Position numbers and translations under genes: made by a program. From Pseudonocardia alni (GTDB taxonomy: Bacteria; Actinomycetota; Actinomycetes; Mycobacteriales; Pseudonocardiaceae), in the NCBI RefSeq assembly GCF_002813375.1, contig NZ_PHUJ01000003.1:2046001-2110000 (forward strand): a DNA stretch of 64,000 nt, written 5' to 3'. This document shows, piece after piece, positions 44,866-54,992 of the stretch. Position 1 is the first letter of the stretch; each line of letters starts with the position of its first letter. Under the pieces are notes generated by a model that was given only the letters and a program-made list of their open reading frames with translations, ran no database searches and was not told the origin of the DNA.

Positions 44866-45987
44866 TCAGCCCCCGAGTGCGCCGATCACGTCCGCGAGGA
44901 GGTCGCCGGTGTCCTCGACACCGCAGGACAGCCGCACCAGACCGTCCGGCACCGCGTCGCCCCAGCGCGCCCGCCGGTCCGCAGCGGTGCGCAGCCCGCC
45001 GAAGCTCGTCGCCGAGTCGACCAGCGTCGTGCGGGCCAGGAACTCCGAGACGGCGTGGGTGTCGGCCAGGGTGAACCGCAGGATCCCGTTCCAGCGCCGC
45101 ATCTGGGTCCGGGCGAGCACGTGCGACGGGTCGTCGGCCAGCCCTGGCCAGCGCACGTCGTGCACGCCCGGGGTCTCCCGCAGCGCGACGGCGAGCGCGC
45201 GGGCGTTCTCGGCCTGCCGGGCCAGCCGCAGGTCCAGGGTGCCGAGCCCGCGCAGCGCCAGCCACGTCTCCATCGGCCCGGCGATCGCGCCGCCGCGGGT
45301 GCGGAAGGCGCGGACCCGCTCGTGGTGCACCGGGTCGGCCGCGGACACGTGCCCGAGCAGCAGGTCCCCGTGCCCGGACAGCGCCTTGGTGTCGCTGGCG
45401 ACGACGAGGTCCGCGCCGAGCGCGAGCGGCTGCTGCCCGAGCGGGGTGCACGTGGTGTTGTCGACGGCGACGACCGCCCCGGCCGCGTGCGCGGCGGCGG
45501 CGACCGCGGCGACGTCGCAGACCTCCAGGCCGGGGTTCGACGGCGTCTCCAGCATCACCAGTGCGGGCCGGTGCCGGGCGATCGCCGAGGCCCAGTCGCC
45601 CGCGGTCGCGCAGTAGGCGACCGGCACCCCGAGCGGGGCGAGCTCCTCGTCGGCGAGCAGGCGTGCGACGTAGTAGCCGTCGCTGGGCAGCAGCACGCCG
45701 CGCCCGGCGCCGGTGAACGCACGCAGGACCGCGGCGATCGCGGCCATCCCGGACGGGAACACCGTGCACGGCCCGCCGTCGAGCTCGCCGACGGCGGCCT
45801 CGAACTCCCGCCACGTCGGGTTGTCCGCGCGGGCGTAGAAGTCCGCGCCCTGGTCGGCCTCCTCCGGGCGGCCGAGGTGGTAGGTGCTGGTCAGCACCGG
45901 CCCTCGGTGCACCGGATCGCCGACGGCGTGGACGTCGTGCTCCCCGCCGCGCACGCAGCGGGTGCCGTCTCCGAGCATGGGGTTCAC
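44866..45987 (-). CDS. Cystathionine gamma-lyase/synthase family PLP enzyme
   Basis: The 373-residue enzyme has [67 protein letters not shown] and the PLP lysine region [18 protein letters not shown]. It belongs to the Cys/Met-metabolism PLP family and should make or break a C-S bond of cystathionine. Lyase and synthase cannot be separated by eye. GTG at 45987 overlaps the gpsA stop; ATG at 45978 is an alternative. Confidence 0.88.
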   Translation of the reverse strand: MNPMLGDGTRCVRGGEHDVHAVGDPVHRGPVLTSTYHLGRPEEADQGADFYARADNPTWREFEAAVGELDGGPCTVFPSGMAAIAAVLRAFTGAGRGVLLPSDGYYVARLLADEELAPLGVPVAYCATAGDWASAIARHRPALVMLETPSNPGLEVCDVAAVAAAAHAAGAVVAVDNTTCTPLGQQPLALGADLVVASDTKALSGHGDLLLGHVSAADPVHHERVRAFRTRGGAIAGPMETWLALRGLGTLDLRLARQAENARALAVALRETPGVHDVRWPGLADDPSHVLARTQMRRWNGILRFTLADTHAVSEFLARTTLVDSATSFGGLRTAADRRARWGDAVPDGLVRLSCGVEDTGDLLADVIGALGG

Positions 45988-47042
45988 TCCGGCTTCGGGG
46001 CCCGGGAGATCAGTTCCTTGGCCATCTGGTGGGCGGTCATGCCCTCGTGGCAGACCCGGCGCACCGCGTCGGCGATGGGCAGCTCCACCCCGGCGCGCTC
46101 ACCGAGCTCGCAGATCGACAGGCAGGACTTCACGCCCTCGGCGACCTGGCCGTGGTTGGCCTTCTCCGCCTCGGCGAGACTCGCGCCGCGGCCGAGCTGC
46201 TCGCCGAAGGTGCGGTTGCGCGACAGCGGGGAGCTGCACGTCGCCACCAGGTCGCCCATGCCGGCCAGGCCGGCGAAGGTCAGCGGCGAGGCACCGAGCG
46301 CCATCCCGAGCCGGGACATCTCGGCCAGCCCGCGGGTGATCAGCGACGCCCGCGAGTTGTCGCCCAGCCCCATCCCGGACGCGACGCCGACGGCCAGCGC
46401 GATGACGTTCTTGCCCGCCCCGCCCAGCTCCGCCCCGACGACGTCGGTGTTGGTGTAGGCGCGGAAGTAACCGGTCGCACAGGCGGTCTGCAGCGCCACC
46501 GCACGGTCGTGGTCCTCGCACGCGATGACGGTGGCCGTCGGCTGCTCGTGGGCGATCTCCGCGGCCAGGTTCGGCCCGGACACCACGGCGAGCCGATCCA
46601 CCCCGACGCCGGTGACGTCGTCGATGACCTCGGTCATCCGCTTGAGCGTCCCCAGCTCGACGCCCTTGGCCAGGCTGGTGAGGATGACCCCGGCCGGGAC
46701 CAGGTCGCGCCAGCGCTCCAGGTTGTCGCGCAGCGACTGCGACGGCACCGCGAGGATCACCGCGTCGGCCCCGTCGAGGGCCTCGGCCGCGTCGTGGGTG
46801 GCCCGCAGCGTGTCCGGCAGCGCGACGTCGGACAGGTAGTCGGGGTTGCGCCGGTCGGCGTTGATCGCCTCGGCCACCTCCGCCCGGCGGGCCCACAGCC
46901 GCACGTCGCGGCCGGCGTCGCCGAGGACCTTCGCGAACGCGGTGCCCCAGCTGCCCGCGCCGAGCACGGCGACGCGGTGGATCGAGTGCACGGGTTCGTT
47001 GACCGGACGCTCCCCGAACGACGGGGCCGGGGGGACGCTCAT
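45984..47042 (-). CDS. gpsA: Glycerol-3-phosphate dehydrogenase [NAD(P)+]
   Basis: The 352-residue enzyme reduces dihydroxyacetone phosphate to sn-glycerol-3-phosphate for phospholipids. [15 protein letters not shown] binds NAD(P). Other landmarks are [11 protein letters not shown], the catalytic lysine in [13 protein letters not shown], and [17 protein letters not shown] at 47042 overlaps the upstream acyltransferase stop (ATGA), pairing glycerol-phosphate synthesis with its acylation. The same pairing lies near fbiD in mycobacteria. Confidence 0.95.
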   Translation of the reverse strand: MSVPPAPSFGERPVNEPVHSIHRVAVLGAGSWGTAFAKVLGDAGRDVRLWARRAEVAEAINADRRNPDYLSDVALPDTLRATHDAAEALDGADAVILAVPSQSLRDNLERWRDLVPAGVILTSLAKGVELGTLKRMTEVIDDVTGVGVDRLAVVSGPNLAAEIAHEQPTATVIACEDHDRAVALQTACATGYFRAYTNTDVVGAELGGAGKNVIALAVGVASGMGLGDNSRASLITRGLAEMSRLGMALGASPLTFAGLAGMGDLVATCSSPLSRNRTFGEQLGRGASLAEAEKANHGQVAEGVKSCLSICELGERAGVELPIADAVRRVCHEGMTAHQMAKELISRAPKPE

Positions 47043-47758
47043 CGGCCCGCCTCGCTCTCCGGGCGGCGGCGGTAGAACTCCTCCGGCGCGTCCTCGTCGC
47101 GGACCTCGGCGAGCAGCTCCCGCACCCGTCCCATGATCAGGTCGGTGACCTCGCGCAGGATGTGGGCGTCCAGCGGGCGCCCGCGGTACGCGCTCAGGTC
47201 CACCGGGTCCCCCGCGCGCAGCACGACATCGGTGCGCGGCAGCGGGCGGAACTTCTTCTCGTAGCCGTTCAGGACCTCGCGGGTCCCCCAGTGCACCATC
47301 GGGATGACCGGCACGTCCGAGGCCAGCGCCATCCGCGCGACGCCGGTGCGCGAGCGCATCGGCCACCCGTCGGGGTCGCGGGTGATGGTGCCCTCCGGAT
47401 AGATGATGACGATCTTGCCGTCGGCCAGGGCCTGCGTCCCGGCGGCCAGGCTCTGCTGGGCGTCGGCGGAGTCGCGGTAGACCGGGATCTGCCCCGAGCC
47501 GCGCAGCACCTGCCCGAGCACCGGCACCTGCCACAGGCTGCTCTTGGCCAGGAACCGGGGCACCCGCCCCGCGCTGTGCACGTAGGTCCCGGTGTGGATC
47601 GGGTCCAGGTGCGAGATGTGGTTGCCGACCAGCAGCGCGCCGCCCCGGGCCGGGAGGTGCTCACGGCCCTGGTAGCGCGGCCGGCCGGTGAGCCAGCCGA
47701 TCGAGTAGAAGAACGGGACGGCGAAACCGACCCAGAATCCGCCCTTCTCGCGTGCCAC
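47039..47758 (-). CDS. plsC: 1-acyl-sn-glycerol-3-phosphate acyltransferase
   Basis: The 239-residue membrane-associated acyltransferase has the catalytic NHISHLD (NHx4D), the substrate motif [12 protein letters not shown], and [13 protein letters not shown]. It probably acylates lysophosphatidate or a related glycerolipid. GTG at 47758 follows GGAGGCCGCC; long upstream read-through is rejected. It forms an operon with gpsA and the cystathionine enzyme. Confidence 0.92.
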   Translation of the reverse strand: MAREKGGFWVGFAVPFFYSIGWLTGRPRYQGREHLPARGGALLVGNHISHLDPIHTGTYVHSAGRVPRFLAKSSLWQVPVLGQVLRGSGQIPVYRDSADAQQSLAAGTQALADGKIVIIYPEGTITRDPDGWPMRSRTGVARMALASDVPVIPMVHWGTREVLNGYEKKFRPLPRTDVVLRAGDPVDLSAYRGRPLDAHILREVTDLIMGRVRELLAEVRDEDAPEEFYRRRPESEAGR

Positions 47759-47887
47759 CGGCGGCCTCCTCCTGCCCGCCTCGGTGGCGGGTCGTGGGGT
47801 CGTCGCGGATCGGGATGATCCGGATCTCGTCCGTGGAGTCTCCCCACAGAGGCCCCACGGTGTCACGCGGGGTGCCAGACTGGGGCC

Positions 47888-48625
47888 GTGACCCTGCGGG
47901 TGGACCTGGTCGTACCGGTGAAACCGCTGCCCCGCGCCAAGACCCGGCTGCGCGGTGCCGCCGACGGCGGGGTGGGTGATCTCGACGCGCACCAGCGGCT
48001 CGCGCTGGCCCTGGCCCGCGACACGGTGGCCGCCGCCGTCGCCGCGACGGCGGTCCGGCACGTGCTGGTGATCTCCTCGGACCCGGCGGTGGCGATGGAG
48101 GTCGGCGCGCTCGGCGCGGAGGTCGTCACCGACCCCGGCCGCCGGCTCAACGGCGCGCTGCGCCACGGTGCCGCGCTGCTGCGATCGCGCGACCCGCACG
48201 CCGCGCTGGGGGCGCTGCAGGCCGACCTGCCCGCGCTGCGCCCGGCCGAGCTCGACGACGCCGTCGCCGCGGCCGCCGTGCTGTTCGCCGCCGGCGCGAC
48301 CCGAGCCTTCCAGCCCGACGCCCCCGGCGAGGGCACCACGCTGCTGCTCGTCGCGCCGGGCCACGACCTCGACCCGCACTTCGGCCGCGGGTCGGCCGCC
48401 CGGCACAGCGCCTCCGGGGCACGCCCGCTGCCCGGTGACCGTCCCGGTCTGCGCCGCGACGTCGACACCGCCGCCGACCTCGACGACGCCGTCGCCCTCG
48501 GGGTGGGGGTGTGGACCCGGGCCGTGGTCGACGCCCGGCACGGGCCGCCCGCCACACCTCACCCACCCGGATGTCCCCCGCCCGGTGACGCCGTCGCCCG
48601 ACGGTGTGGCACACCACGTACGTGA
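47888..48625 (+). CDS. fbiD: Phosphoenolpyruvate / 2-phospholactate guanylyltransferase (F420 synthesis)
   Basis: The 245-residue protein has [19 protein letters not shown] at the N-terminus, [29 protein letters not shown] and [12 protein letters not shown], matching CofC/FbiD, which makes the guanylylated precursor of coenzyme F420. GTG at 47888 is used. The position beside gpsA/plsC and ppk is the same as in mycobacteria (Rv2983). The C-terminus has a Pro-rich extension. Confidence 0.93.
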   Translation: MTLRVDLVVPVKPLPRAKTRLRGAADGGVGDLDAHQRLALALARDTVAAAVAATAVRHVLVISSDPAVAMEVGALGAEVVTDPGRRLNGALRHGAALLRSRDPHAALGALQADLPALRPAELDDAVAAAAVLFAAGATRAFQPDAPGEGTTLLLVAPGHDLDPHFGRGSAARHSASGARPLPGDRPGLRRDVDTAADLDDAVALGVGVWTRAVVDARHGPPATPHPPGCPPPGDAVARRCGTPRT

Positions 48626-48686
48626 CATCGCCGGACGGGGCCGTGTCCACGTGGACGGTTGCGGAGCGGTACGAAACAATCGCGAC

Positions 48687-51068
48687 GTGAGTGACGACTC
48701 GGCGACCCCGGACGGACGGAACGGCACCTCCGCGCACCCGGGGGGCCGTCCCCGGTCGGCGGCGCGCCGTGCCCCGCGTCCGGCATCGCGGCGGCTGCAC
48801 ACCGCGAGCCGCAGCGTCGCCGACCACGCACCGGCCGCGGAGATCCCGGCCCAGCAGCACGTGCCGCCGGGCCCCGCGGCGCCGCCCGCGCCGCCGGCCG
48901 CCGCGCCGTCGCAGGTGCAGGGAGCCGCCCCGATCGCGCCACCCGCGGGGGCGACCACCCCGGCGTCGACGATGGCCGAGCTGCTCCCCGAGGACCGTTA
49001 CCTCAACCGTGAGCTGTCCTGGCTCGACTTCAACGCCCGGGTGCTGGCCCTGGCCGAGGACTCCAGCCAGCCGCTGCTGGAGCGCGCGAAGTTCCTCGCG
49101 ATCTTCGCCTCCAACCTCGACGAGTTCTACATGGTCCGGGTCGCGGGTCTGAAGCGCCGCGACGAGACCGGCCTGTCCGTGCGCAGCGCCGACGGCCTGA
49201 CCCCCCGCCAGCAGCTGGCCCGGATCACCGAGCGGAGCCGCGCGCTGTCGCGGGCGCACGCCGAGGTGTTCATGGACGAGCTGCTCCCCGAGCTCGACGC
49301 GGCCGGCGTCCACCTGCGCAGCTGGGAGGACCTGACCGACGCCGAGCGCCTGCGGCTGTCGGACTACTTCACCGAGACGGTGTTCCCGGTGCTCACCCCG
49401 CTCGCGGTGGACCCGGCGCACCCGTTCCCCTACATCTCCGGGCTGTCGCTCAACCTCGCGGTGACCGTCCGCGACCCCGAGGGCCGGACCGAGCGGTTCG
49501 CCCGGGTCAAGGTACCGAACAACGTGCCGCGGCTGGTGTCGGTCGACCCGCCGGACACCGACACCCGCGCCGGGAACCGGCAGTGCACGTTCCTGCCGAT
49601 CGAGGACCTGATCTCCGCACACCTCGGGGACCTGTTCAACGGCATGGAGGTCACCGAGGTCCACCCGTTCCGCGTCACCCGCAACGCCGACCTCGAGGTC
49701 GAGGAGGACCGCGACGAGGACCTCCTGCAGGCCCTGGAGCGCGAGCTGGCCCGGCGCCGGTTCGGTCCGCCGGTCCGCCTCGAGGTGCTCGACACGATGT
49801 CCGAGCACGTGCTGGAGCTGCTGCTGCGCGAGCTCGACGTCGACCCGAACGACGTCGTCACCGTCCCCGGGCTGCTCGACCTCACCGGCCTGTGGCAGGT
49901 GCACGGGGTCAACCGCCCCGACCTGAAGGACGAGCCGTTCCGCCCCGCCACGCACCCCGCGTTCGCGGAGCGGGAGACCCCGCGCAGCGTGTTCGCGACC
50001 CTGCGCGAGGGCGACGTGCTGGTGCACCACCCCTACGACTCGTTCTCGACGTCGGTGCAGCGCTTCATCGAGCAGGCCGCGGCCGACCCGAACGTGCTCG
50101 CGATCAAGCAGACCCTCTACCGCACCTCCGGCGACTCCCCGATCGTCAACGCCCTGATCGACGCCGCCGAGGCGGGCAAGCAGGTCGTCGCCCTGGTCGA
50201 GATCAAGGCCCGGTTCGACGAGCAGGCCAACATCCGCTGGGCACGCGAGCTGGAGAAGGCCGGCGTGCACGTCGTCTACGGCCTGGTGGGGCTCAAGACG
50301 CACTGCAAGACCTGCCTGGTCGTGCGCCAGGAGGGGTCGGAGATCCGCCGCTACTGCCACATCGGCACCGGCAACTACAACCCGAAGACCGCGCGGCTCT
50401 ACGAGGACGTCGGCGTGCTCACCGCCGACCCGACCATCGGCGCGGACCTCACCGACCTGTTCAACTCCCTCACCGGCTACTCGCGGCAGACCTCCTACCG
50501 GAGCCTGCTCGTCGCGCCGTACGGGATCCGCCGCGGCATCGTCCGCCGCATCGACGACGAGATCGAGGCGCACCTGTCCGGCGAGTCCGGCGCGCGGGTG
50601 CAGATCAAGGCGAACTCGCTGGTCGACGAGGCCATCATCGACGCCTGCTACCGGGCGTCGCAGGCGGGCGTGCCGGTCGACATCGTGGTGCGCGGCATCT
50701 GCGCGATCGTCCCCGGCCGACCCGGTCTGAGCGAGAACATCACCGTCCGGTCGATCCTCGGGCCGTTCCTGGAGCACTCCCGGGTGCTGCACTTCGGCTC
50801 GGCCGACGAGTACTGGATCGGCTCGGCGGACATGATGCACCGCAACCTGGACCGCCGGGTCGAGGTCATGCTGCGGGTCGCCGACCCGAAGCTGGCCGAC
50901 CAGCTCGGCGCGATGTTCGACTCCTGTCTGGACCCGGCGACGCGCTGCTGGACGCTCGGGCCGGACGGGACCTGGTCGCCGTCGCCCGCGCCGGGCTCGG
51001 AGAACATCCGGGTCCGCGACCACCAGGTCGAGATGATGAACTCCCGCCGCGGCAGCAGCGAGGACTGA
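48687..51068 (+). CDS. ppk: Polyphosphate kinase 1
   Basis: The 793-residue enzyme reversibly makes polyphosphate from ATP. The N-terminal 95 residues are Ala/Pro-rich and family-unlike. The conserved part begins [20 protein letters not shown] and includes [20 protein letters not shown]. The autophosphorylated histidine is in [16 protein letters not shown], and a second PLD-like histidine region is [18 protein letters not shown] at 48687 lacks a ribosome site; ATG at 48972 is possible, but the mycobacterial enzyme also has an N-terminal extension. Confidence 0.95.
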   Translation: MSDDSATPDGRNGTSAHPGGRPRSAARRAPRPASRRLHTASRSVADHAPAAEIPAQQHVPPGPAAPPAPPAAAPSQVQGAAPIAPPAGATTPASTMAELLPEDRYLNRELSWLDFNARVLALAEDSSQPLLERAKFLAIFASNLDEFYMVRVAGLKRRDETGLSVRSADGLTPRQQLARITERSRALSRAHAEVFMDELLPELDAAGVHLRSWEDLTDAERLRLSDYFTETVFPVLTPLAVDPAHPFPYISGLSLNLAVTVRDPEGRTERFARVKVPNNVPRLVSVDPPDTDTRAGNRQCTFLPIEDLISAHLGDLFNGMEVTEVHPFRVTRNADLEVEEDRDEDLLQALERELARRRFGPPVRLEVLDTMSEHVLELLLRELDVDPNDVVTVPGLLDLTGLWQVHGVNRPDLKDEPFRPATHPAFAERETPRSVFATLREGDVLVHHPYDSFSTSVQRFIEQAAADPNVLAIKQTLYRTSGDSPIVNALIDAAEAGKQVVALVEIKARFDEQANIRWARELEKAGVHVVYGLVGLKTHCKTCLVVRQEGSEIRRYCHIGTGNYNPKTARLYEDVGVLTADPTIGADLTDLFNSLTGYSRQTSYRSLLVAPYGIRRGIVRRIDDEIEAHLSGESGARVQIKANSLVDEAIIDACYRASQAGVPVDIVVRGICAIVPGRPGLSENITVRSILGPFLEHSRVLHFGSADEYWIGSADMMHRNLDRRVEVMLRVADPKLADQLGAMFDSCLDPATRCWTLGPDGTWSPSPAPGSENIRVRDHQVEMMNSRRGSSED

Positions 51069-52015
51069 TGCTGTCCGCACAGCTCCGGACCGACGGCGCC
51101 GAGGTCGACCCGGCGGGGATCGCCGACGTCGTCGCGGCCGGGACGGTGCCGTGGCGCCGCGCGGACGACGGCACCGTCGAGGTGGCCCTGGTCCACCGCC
51201 CCCGCTACGACGACTGGTCCTGGCCCAAGGGACACCAGGACCCGGGCGAGGCGCTGACCCTGACCGCGCTGCGCGAGACCGCCGAGGAGGCACACCTGGG
51301 GTGCCGCCTCGGCGCCCGGCTCGGCCACACCGCGTACGCCGTGCCCGGCAAGGGCCACAAGGTCGTGCACTACTGGGCCGCCGAGGCCGTCCGCGACCAC
51401 GGCTTCTCCGTCACCGACGAGACCGACGACCTGCGCTGGCTGCCCCGCGACGAGGCCGCCGCGCTCCTCACCCGCCCGACCGACGCCGACCTGCTGGACC
51501 GGCTCGACCGGGTGGGGCCGCCGTCGTCGACGGTGGTGCTCGTGCGGCACGCTAAGGCGGGGAGCCGGACCGCCTGGGAGGGCGACGACGACCTGCGCCC
51601 CCTGTCCGGTACCGGGTTCACCCAGGCCGACCGGCTCGCGGACTTCCTCGACCGCTTCGGCCCGGACCGGCTCGCCACCGCCCCACCGCTGCGCTGCGGC
51701 CAGACGATCGAGCCCTACGCCCACGCGTCCGGCGCGGGCGAACCGGACGTGGAGCCGCTGCTCGGCGAGCACGGCTACTGGGTCTCCCCCGCCGACGGCC
51801 TGGCCCGCTTCCGCATCCTCGCGGCGCAGCCCGGCGTGACGCTGCTCTGCAGCCAGGGCGGGGTCATTCCGGACGTCGTCGGGCACCTGCTCGCCGCCGC
51901 GGGCCGGTCCCCCGACCCCGACCTGCCCTCGCACAAGGCCAGCACCTGGGTCCTGGGCTTCGGCGACGACGGCGCCCTGCTGTCGGCCGACTACTACCGC
52001 CGCCCGCCCTCCTGA
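51068..52015 (+). CDS. mutT1: Nudix hydrolase with histidine-phosphatase domain (MutT1)
   Basis: The 315-residue protein has an N-terminal Nudix domain (GHQDPGEALTLTALRETAEE) and a C-terminal histidine-phosphatase domain beginning VVLVRHAKAGSR. This is the architecture of mycobacterial MutT1 (Rv2985), which cleans oxidised nucleotides and diadenosine polyphosphates. ATG at 51068 overlaps the ppk stop by one base (TGATG), so the two are coupled. Confidence 0.93.
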   Translation: MLSAQLRTDGAEVDPAGIADVVAAGTVPWRRADDGTVEVALVHRPRYDDWSWPKGHQDPGEALTLTALRETAEEAHLGCRLGARLGHTAYAVPGKGHKVVHYWAAEAVRDHGFSVTDETDDLRWLPRDEAAALLTRPTDADLLDRLDRVGPPSSTVVLVRHAKAGSRTAWEGDDDLRPLSGTGFTQADRLADFLDRFGPDRLATAPPLRCGQTIEPYAHASGAGEPDVEPLLGEHGYWVSPADGLARFRILAAQPGVTLLCSQGGVIPDVVGHLLAAAGRSPDPDLPSHKASTWVLGFGDDGALLSADYYRRPPS

Positions 52016-52179
52016 CCCGCCTCCCCGCTCAGCACCTCCCTTCCCCGCTCCCTGCCGCGCCTACCGACCCGCCCGCGCCGCACCTCGGACGCCGTCCGCA
52101 CACCACTCCGCGGGCCTGTCGTTCCGGGTACTCGTCGCTCTCGCGCGCAGCCACTCCCCGCGCCCCGCACCCGACGTCC

Positions 52180-52240
52180 CCGGCCCCGGCCCCGGCCCCG
52201 GTCCCGGTCCCGGTCCCGGTCCCGGTCCCGGTCCCGGTCC
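52180..52240. repeat. Hexanucleotide simple-sequence repeat
   Basis: A run of about ten 6-bp units (three GGCCCC-type followed by about seven GGTCCC-type) lies in the non-coding stretch after mutT1. No gene appears to use it; a reverse-strand reading would give an Asp-Arg/Gly-Arg repeat. Confidence 0.85.
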
Positions 52241-52245
52241 GATCG

Positions 52246-52303
52246 TCGATCAGTACCTGAGAGCTGTTCAGCCCCGGGTCGGCAGCACTGGTGCACTGAT
52301 CGA
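52246..52303. repeat. REP-like palindrome, copy 1 (diverged)
   Basis: The outer arms TCGATCAGTACCTGAGAGCTG (52246-52266, mostly paired) and its partner at 52283-52303 ending ACTGATCGA share the ends of copies 2 and 3 but have mismatches inside. The element is 58 bp, directly after the hexanucleotide repeat. Confidence 0.7.
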
Positions 52304-52392
52304 CCGGAGCCGTGGCGGTGTGCCCTCCTCTGCGGCGGCGTGTGCGACTGCGAACGGACGCACCGGTTCGGGCCCGCCAGGCAGGGACCGGG

Positions 52393-53340
52393 GTGCAGGG
52401 TGCGCGGGTGGAGGAGCCGTTCCGGGGGTCGGAGGCCGTCGCGCGCGGGATCGTCACGCCGGCGCGGCTGCGCGGGCCACGGTTCGTGCGTCTGTTCCCC
52501 GACGTGTACGTGTCCGCAGCGGCCCCCGTGACGCCGGTGCTCCGGGCCCGGGCGGCATCGGTCTACGCCGGACCCCGGGGCGCGGCATCGGCCTACTCGG
52601 CGGCCGAGATCCTGCGCGCGTCCTGCGGGCCGTGGACGGCGCCCGCCGAGCTCGTCGCGCCACGGCGGATCCGGCCCCGCCCGGACCTGCTCGCCCACCA
52701 GGGCGTCCCGCTCCAACCCGGTCTCTGCGACGGCGTCCGGGTCACCTCACCCCGCGCCACGGCGTGGGAGCTGTGCCGGCGGCTCGAGCTCGTCGACGCC
52801 GTCGTCGCCCTCGACGCACTCGCCGCCCGGAGACGGGATCGGCCGGTGTTCGTACCGGTACAGGGCACACCGGCACCCGAGCAGCGGAGACTGTCCAGGA
52901 TGACGGCGCCGTGCCCCGGCTTCGACCCCGCCGACCTCCTGGTCCTGCGGTCGCTGTACCCGCCCGTGCGGGGCTCGGCCCGGCTGGACCGGGTCGTCGC
53001 ACTCGCCGACCCCCGGGCGGAGTCCCCACCCGAGACCCGGCTACGGCTGTTGCTCGTGCTCTCCGGGCTCCCGGTCCCGCAGGTCCAGTTCCCGTTGTAC
53101 GACGCCCGCGGCCGCCCCTGGGCGCGTTTCGACCTCGCCTACCCCGACGCCCTGCTCGCCATCGAGTACGACGGCGCCCACCACGACGACCCGCTCGACC
53201 GCATCCGCGACACCCGCACCGCGGCGCTGGGATGGCAGACCCTCCGGATCACCGCCGACGGCCTCACCCGCAACGCCCGCCGCACCGTCGGGACGGTCCG
53301 CGCCCTGCTCGCCCAGCGGACCCACCTCACCTCGCCCTGA
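52393..53340 (+). CDS. DUF559 domain protein with AbiEi-like N-terminus
   Basis: The protein is about 315 residues. The N-terminal part resembles the type IV abortive-infection antitoxin-like winged helix often seen in actinobacterial proteins (RGIVTPARLRGPRFVRLFPD). The C-terminal part is a DUF559 / Vsr-like nuclease fold: PETRLRLLLVLSGLPVPQVQ, ARFDLAYPDALLAIEYDGAHH and LGWQTLRITADGLTRN, with candidate metal-binding D and E residues. The start is uncertain (GTG 52393 or 52408). REP-like palindromes lie on both sides. Function unknown. Confidence 0.8.
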   Translation: MQGARVEEPFRGSEAVARGIVTPARLRGPRFVRLFPDVYVSAAAPVTPVLRARAASVYAGPRGAASAYSAAEILRASCGPWTAPAELVAPRRIRPRPDLLAHQGVPLQPGLCDGVRVTSPRATAWELCRRLELVDAVVALDALAARRRDRPVFVPVQGTPAPEQRRLSRMTAPCPGFDPADLLVLRSLYPPVRGSARLDRVVALADPRAESPPETRLRLLLVLSGLPVPQVQFPLYDARGRPWARFDLAYPDALLAIEYDGAHHDDPLDRIRDTRTAALGWQTLRITADGLTRNARRTVGTVRALLAQRTHLTSP

Positions 53341-53404
53341 CGCGCACCGGCGCGGCGTCCCCGGCCCCGCTCGACGCCGCCCCCCGCTCTCGTCCACGGC
53401 CCCC

Positions 53405-53464
53405 GTCGATCAGTACGTGAGCGTCGCTGCGTTCCGGTCGGACAGCAGTCACGTACTGATCGAC
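53405..53464. repeat. REP-like palindrome, copy 2
   Basis: Arms GTCGATCAGTACGTGA (53405-53420) and TCACGTACTGATCGAC (53449-53464) pair perfectly over 16 bp. The inner GCTG/CAGC can extend the stem. The element is 60 bp long. Confidence 0.88.
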
Positions 53465-53597
53465 GTGCGAGGGGCTCGGACGGCGCGGCGCGCCCCGGGG
53501 GAGGCAGCGCAGAGCGGGCAGTCCAGCGAGGCGCGGCCCTACGCCCGCCGCGCTCGGCGGGCCGCACCGAGCCAGGGTGCACACCGGGAAGAGGACC

Positions 53598-53657
53598 GTC
53601 GATCAGTACATGAGCGCTGTCCACCTCCAGTCGAACAGCAGTCATGTACTGATCGAC
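53598..53657. repeat. REP-like palindrome, copy 3
   Basis: Arms GTCGATCAGTACATGA (53598-53613) and TCATGTACTGATCGAC (53642-53657) pair perfectly. Relative to copy 2 one base pair is changed on both arms (G-C to A-T), a compensatory change. The inner GCTGT/ACAGC continues the stem. It lies 116 bp downstream of the hupB stop (minus strand). Confidence 0.88.
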
Positions 53658-53773
53658 GCATTCGTGGACGGCGAGCACAGGACGGCGTAGCAGGGAGGGA
53701 GCGCGGGGCGGCACGGGCGCGGGGCCGCGCGGCACCGCGGGGCAGGGCAGACCACGGCGGCGCGGTGGCGCGG

Positions 53774-54262
53774 CTACTTCTCCGCAGCGGCCTTCCGTCG
53801 GGCCGGCTTCTTCGCCGAGGCGGCCCCCTTCTTCGGGGCAGCCGCCTTCTTCGCCGGAGCGGCCGCGGCGGCCGGAGCGGCCGCGGTGTCCGGCGGGATC
53901 GTCGTGCGGGTCGCGGTGCTGCGACCGGTGCTCGTCGCGGCTCGCTCGGTACGGCGGGGGGCGCTGGTCGCGTTCGCGGCGGCGGCCTCGCTGGCGGCCA
54001 CCCGCTCCTTGAAGGCGGCGCCGGGCCGGAACGAGGGCACCACGGTCTCCCCGACCGGCACCGTCTCCCCGCTCCGCGGATTGCGGGCGGTGCGCGGGGC
54101 GCGTCGTCGCGGCTCGAACACCCCGAACCCGGTCAGGGTGACGGTCTCACCGCGGCCGACGGCGTCCACGATCACCTCGACCATCGCGTCGACGGCCGAC
54201 GTGGCGGCACGACGGTCTCCGAGCCGGGCGGTCAGCGCATCGACGAGCTGAGCCTTGTTCAT
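53774..54262 (-). CDS. hupB: DNA-binding protein HU with Lys/Ala-rich tail
   Basis: The 162-residue nucleoid protein has an N-terminal HU domain ([60 protein letters not shown]). A long C-terminal [24 protein letters not shown] tail follows, as in mycobacterial HupB. ATG at 54262 is used. The position between mutT1 and leuD is the same as in M. tuberculosis. Confidence 0.96.
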   Translation of the reverse strand: MNKAQLVDALTARLGDRRAATSAVDAMVEVIVDAVGRGETVTLTGFGVFEPRRRAPRTARNPRSGETVPVGETVVPSFRPGAAFKERVAASEAAAANATSAPRRTERAATSTGRSTATRTTIPPDTAAAPAAAAAPAKKAAAPKKGAASAKKPARRKAAAEK

Positions 54263-54344
54263 GGTCACGAAAGGTAAGGCTGCGCCCCTGCCGCGCACCA
54301 GATCCCGACGCGAGTCCAGGTCGCATACCATCCATCAGTACAGG

Positions 54345-54401
54345 TCCGAACGGGTGGTCACCACGACATCTGTCGGAGCATGGTGACCACCCGTGTTCGG
54401 A
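54345..54401. terminator. Long hairpin between hupB and leuD
   Basis: Arms at 54345-54363 and 54381-54401 pair over 19 bp with a two-base bulge and a 17-base loop. The hairpin lies immediately after the leuD stop and about 80 bp upstream of hupB. Confidence 0.8.
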
Positions 54402-54992
54402 TCAGGCCAGAGTGCGTGGCATCCGGGCGGGCCGGGTTCCCTCGAACGCGGTGATGTCGGCCTCGTGCCGCAGGGTGAGTCCGATGTCGTCGAGACCCTC
54501 CCGCAGCCGCCACCGGGCGTAGTCGTCGATCTCGAACGGCACGGTCAGGTCGCCGGCCTGCACGGTCTTCTCCCCCAGGTCCACGGTGATCTCCGTGCCG
54601 GGCTCGGTCTCGAGCTTCTTCCAGATCAGCTCGACGTCGGGCTGTGCGACCTCGGCGGCCACCAGCCCCGCCTTCGCCGAGTTGCCACGGAAGATGTCGG
54701 CGAACCGCGACGAGATGACGACCCGGAAGCCGTAGTCCATCAGCGCCCAGACCGCGTGCTCACGCGAGGAGCCGGTGCCGAAGTCCGGACCCGCGACGAG
54801 CACCGACCCCCGGTCGAAGGGCTCGTTGTTGAGCACGAAGGACGGGTCGTCGCGCCAGGCGGAGAACAGGCCGTCCTCGAAGCCGGTGCGGGTGACCCGC
54901 TTGAGGTAGACGGCCGGGATGATCTGGTCGGTGTCCACGTTGGACCAGCGCAGCGGGACGCCGATCCCGGTGTGGGTGTCGAACTTCTCCAT
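54402..54992 (-). CDS. leuD: 3-isopropylmalate dehydratase small subunit
   Basis: The 196-residue protein has [55 protein letters not shown] and [16 protein letters not shown], all standard LeuD segments. It forms the heterodimer that isomerises 2- to 3-isopropylmalate. ATG at 54992 overlaps the leuC stop by one base. Confidence 0.97.
   Translation of the reverse strand: MEKFDTHTGIGVPLRWSNVDTDQIIPAVYLKRVTRTGFEDGLFSAWRDDPSFVLNNEPFDRGSVLVAGPDFGTGSSREHAVWALMDYGFRVVISSRFADIFRGNSAKAGLVAAEVAQPDVELIWKKLETEPGTEITVDLGEKTVQAGDLTVPFEIDDYARWRLREGLDDIGLTLRHEADITAFEGTRPARMPRTLA

Noticed and set aside
44866..47758. The cystathionine enzyme as part of a secondary-metabolite cluster with gpsA/plsC
   Set aside because: The overlap shows co-transcription only. 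The neighbours are conserved housekeeping genes in the same order as in mycobacteria.
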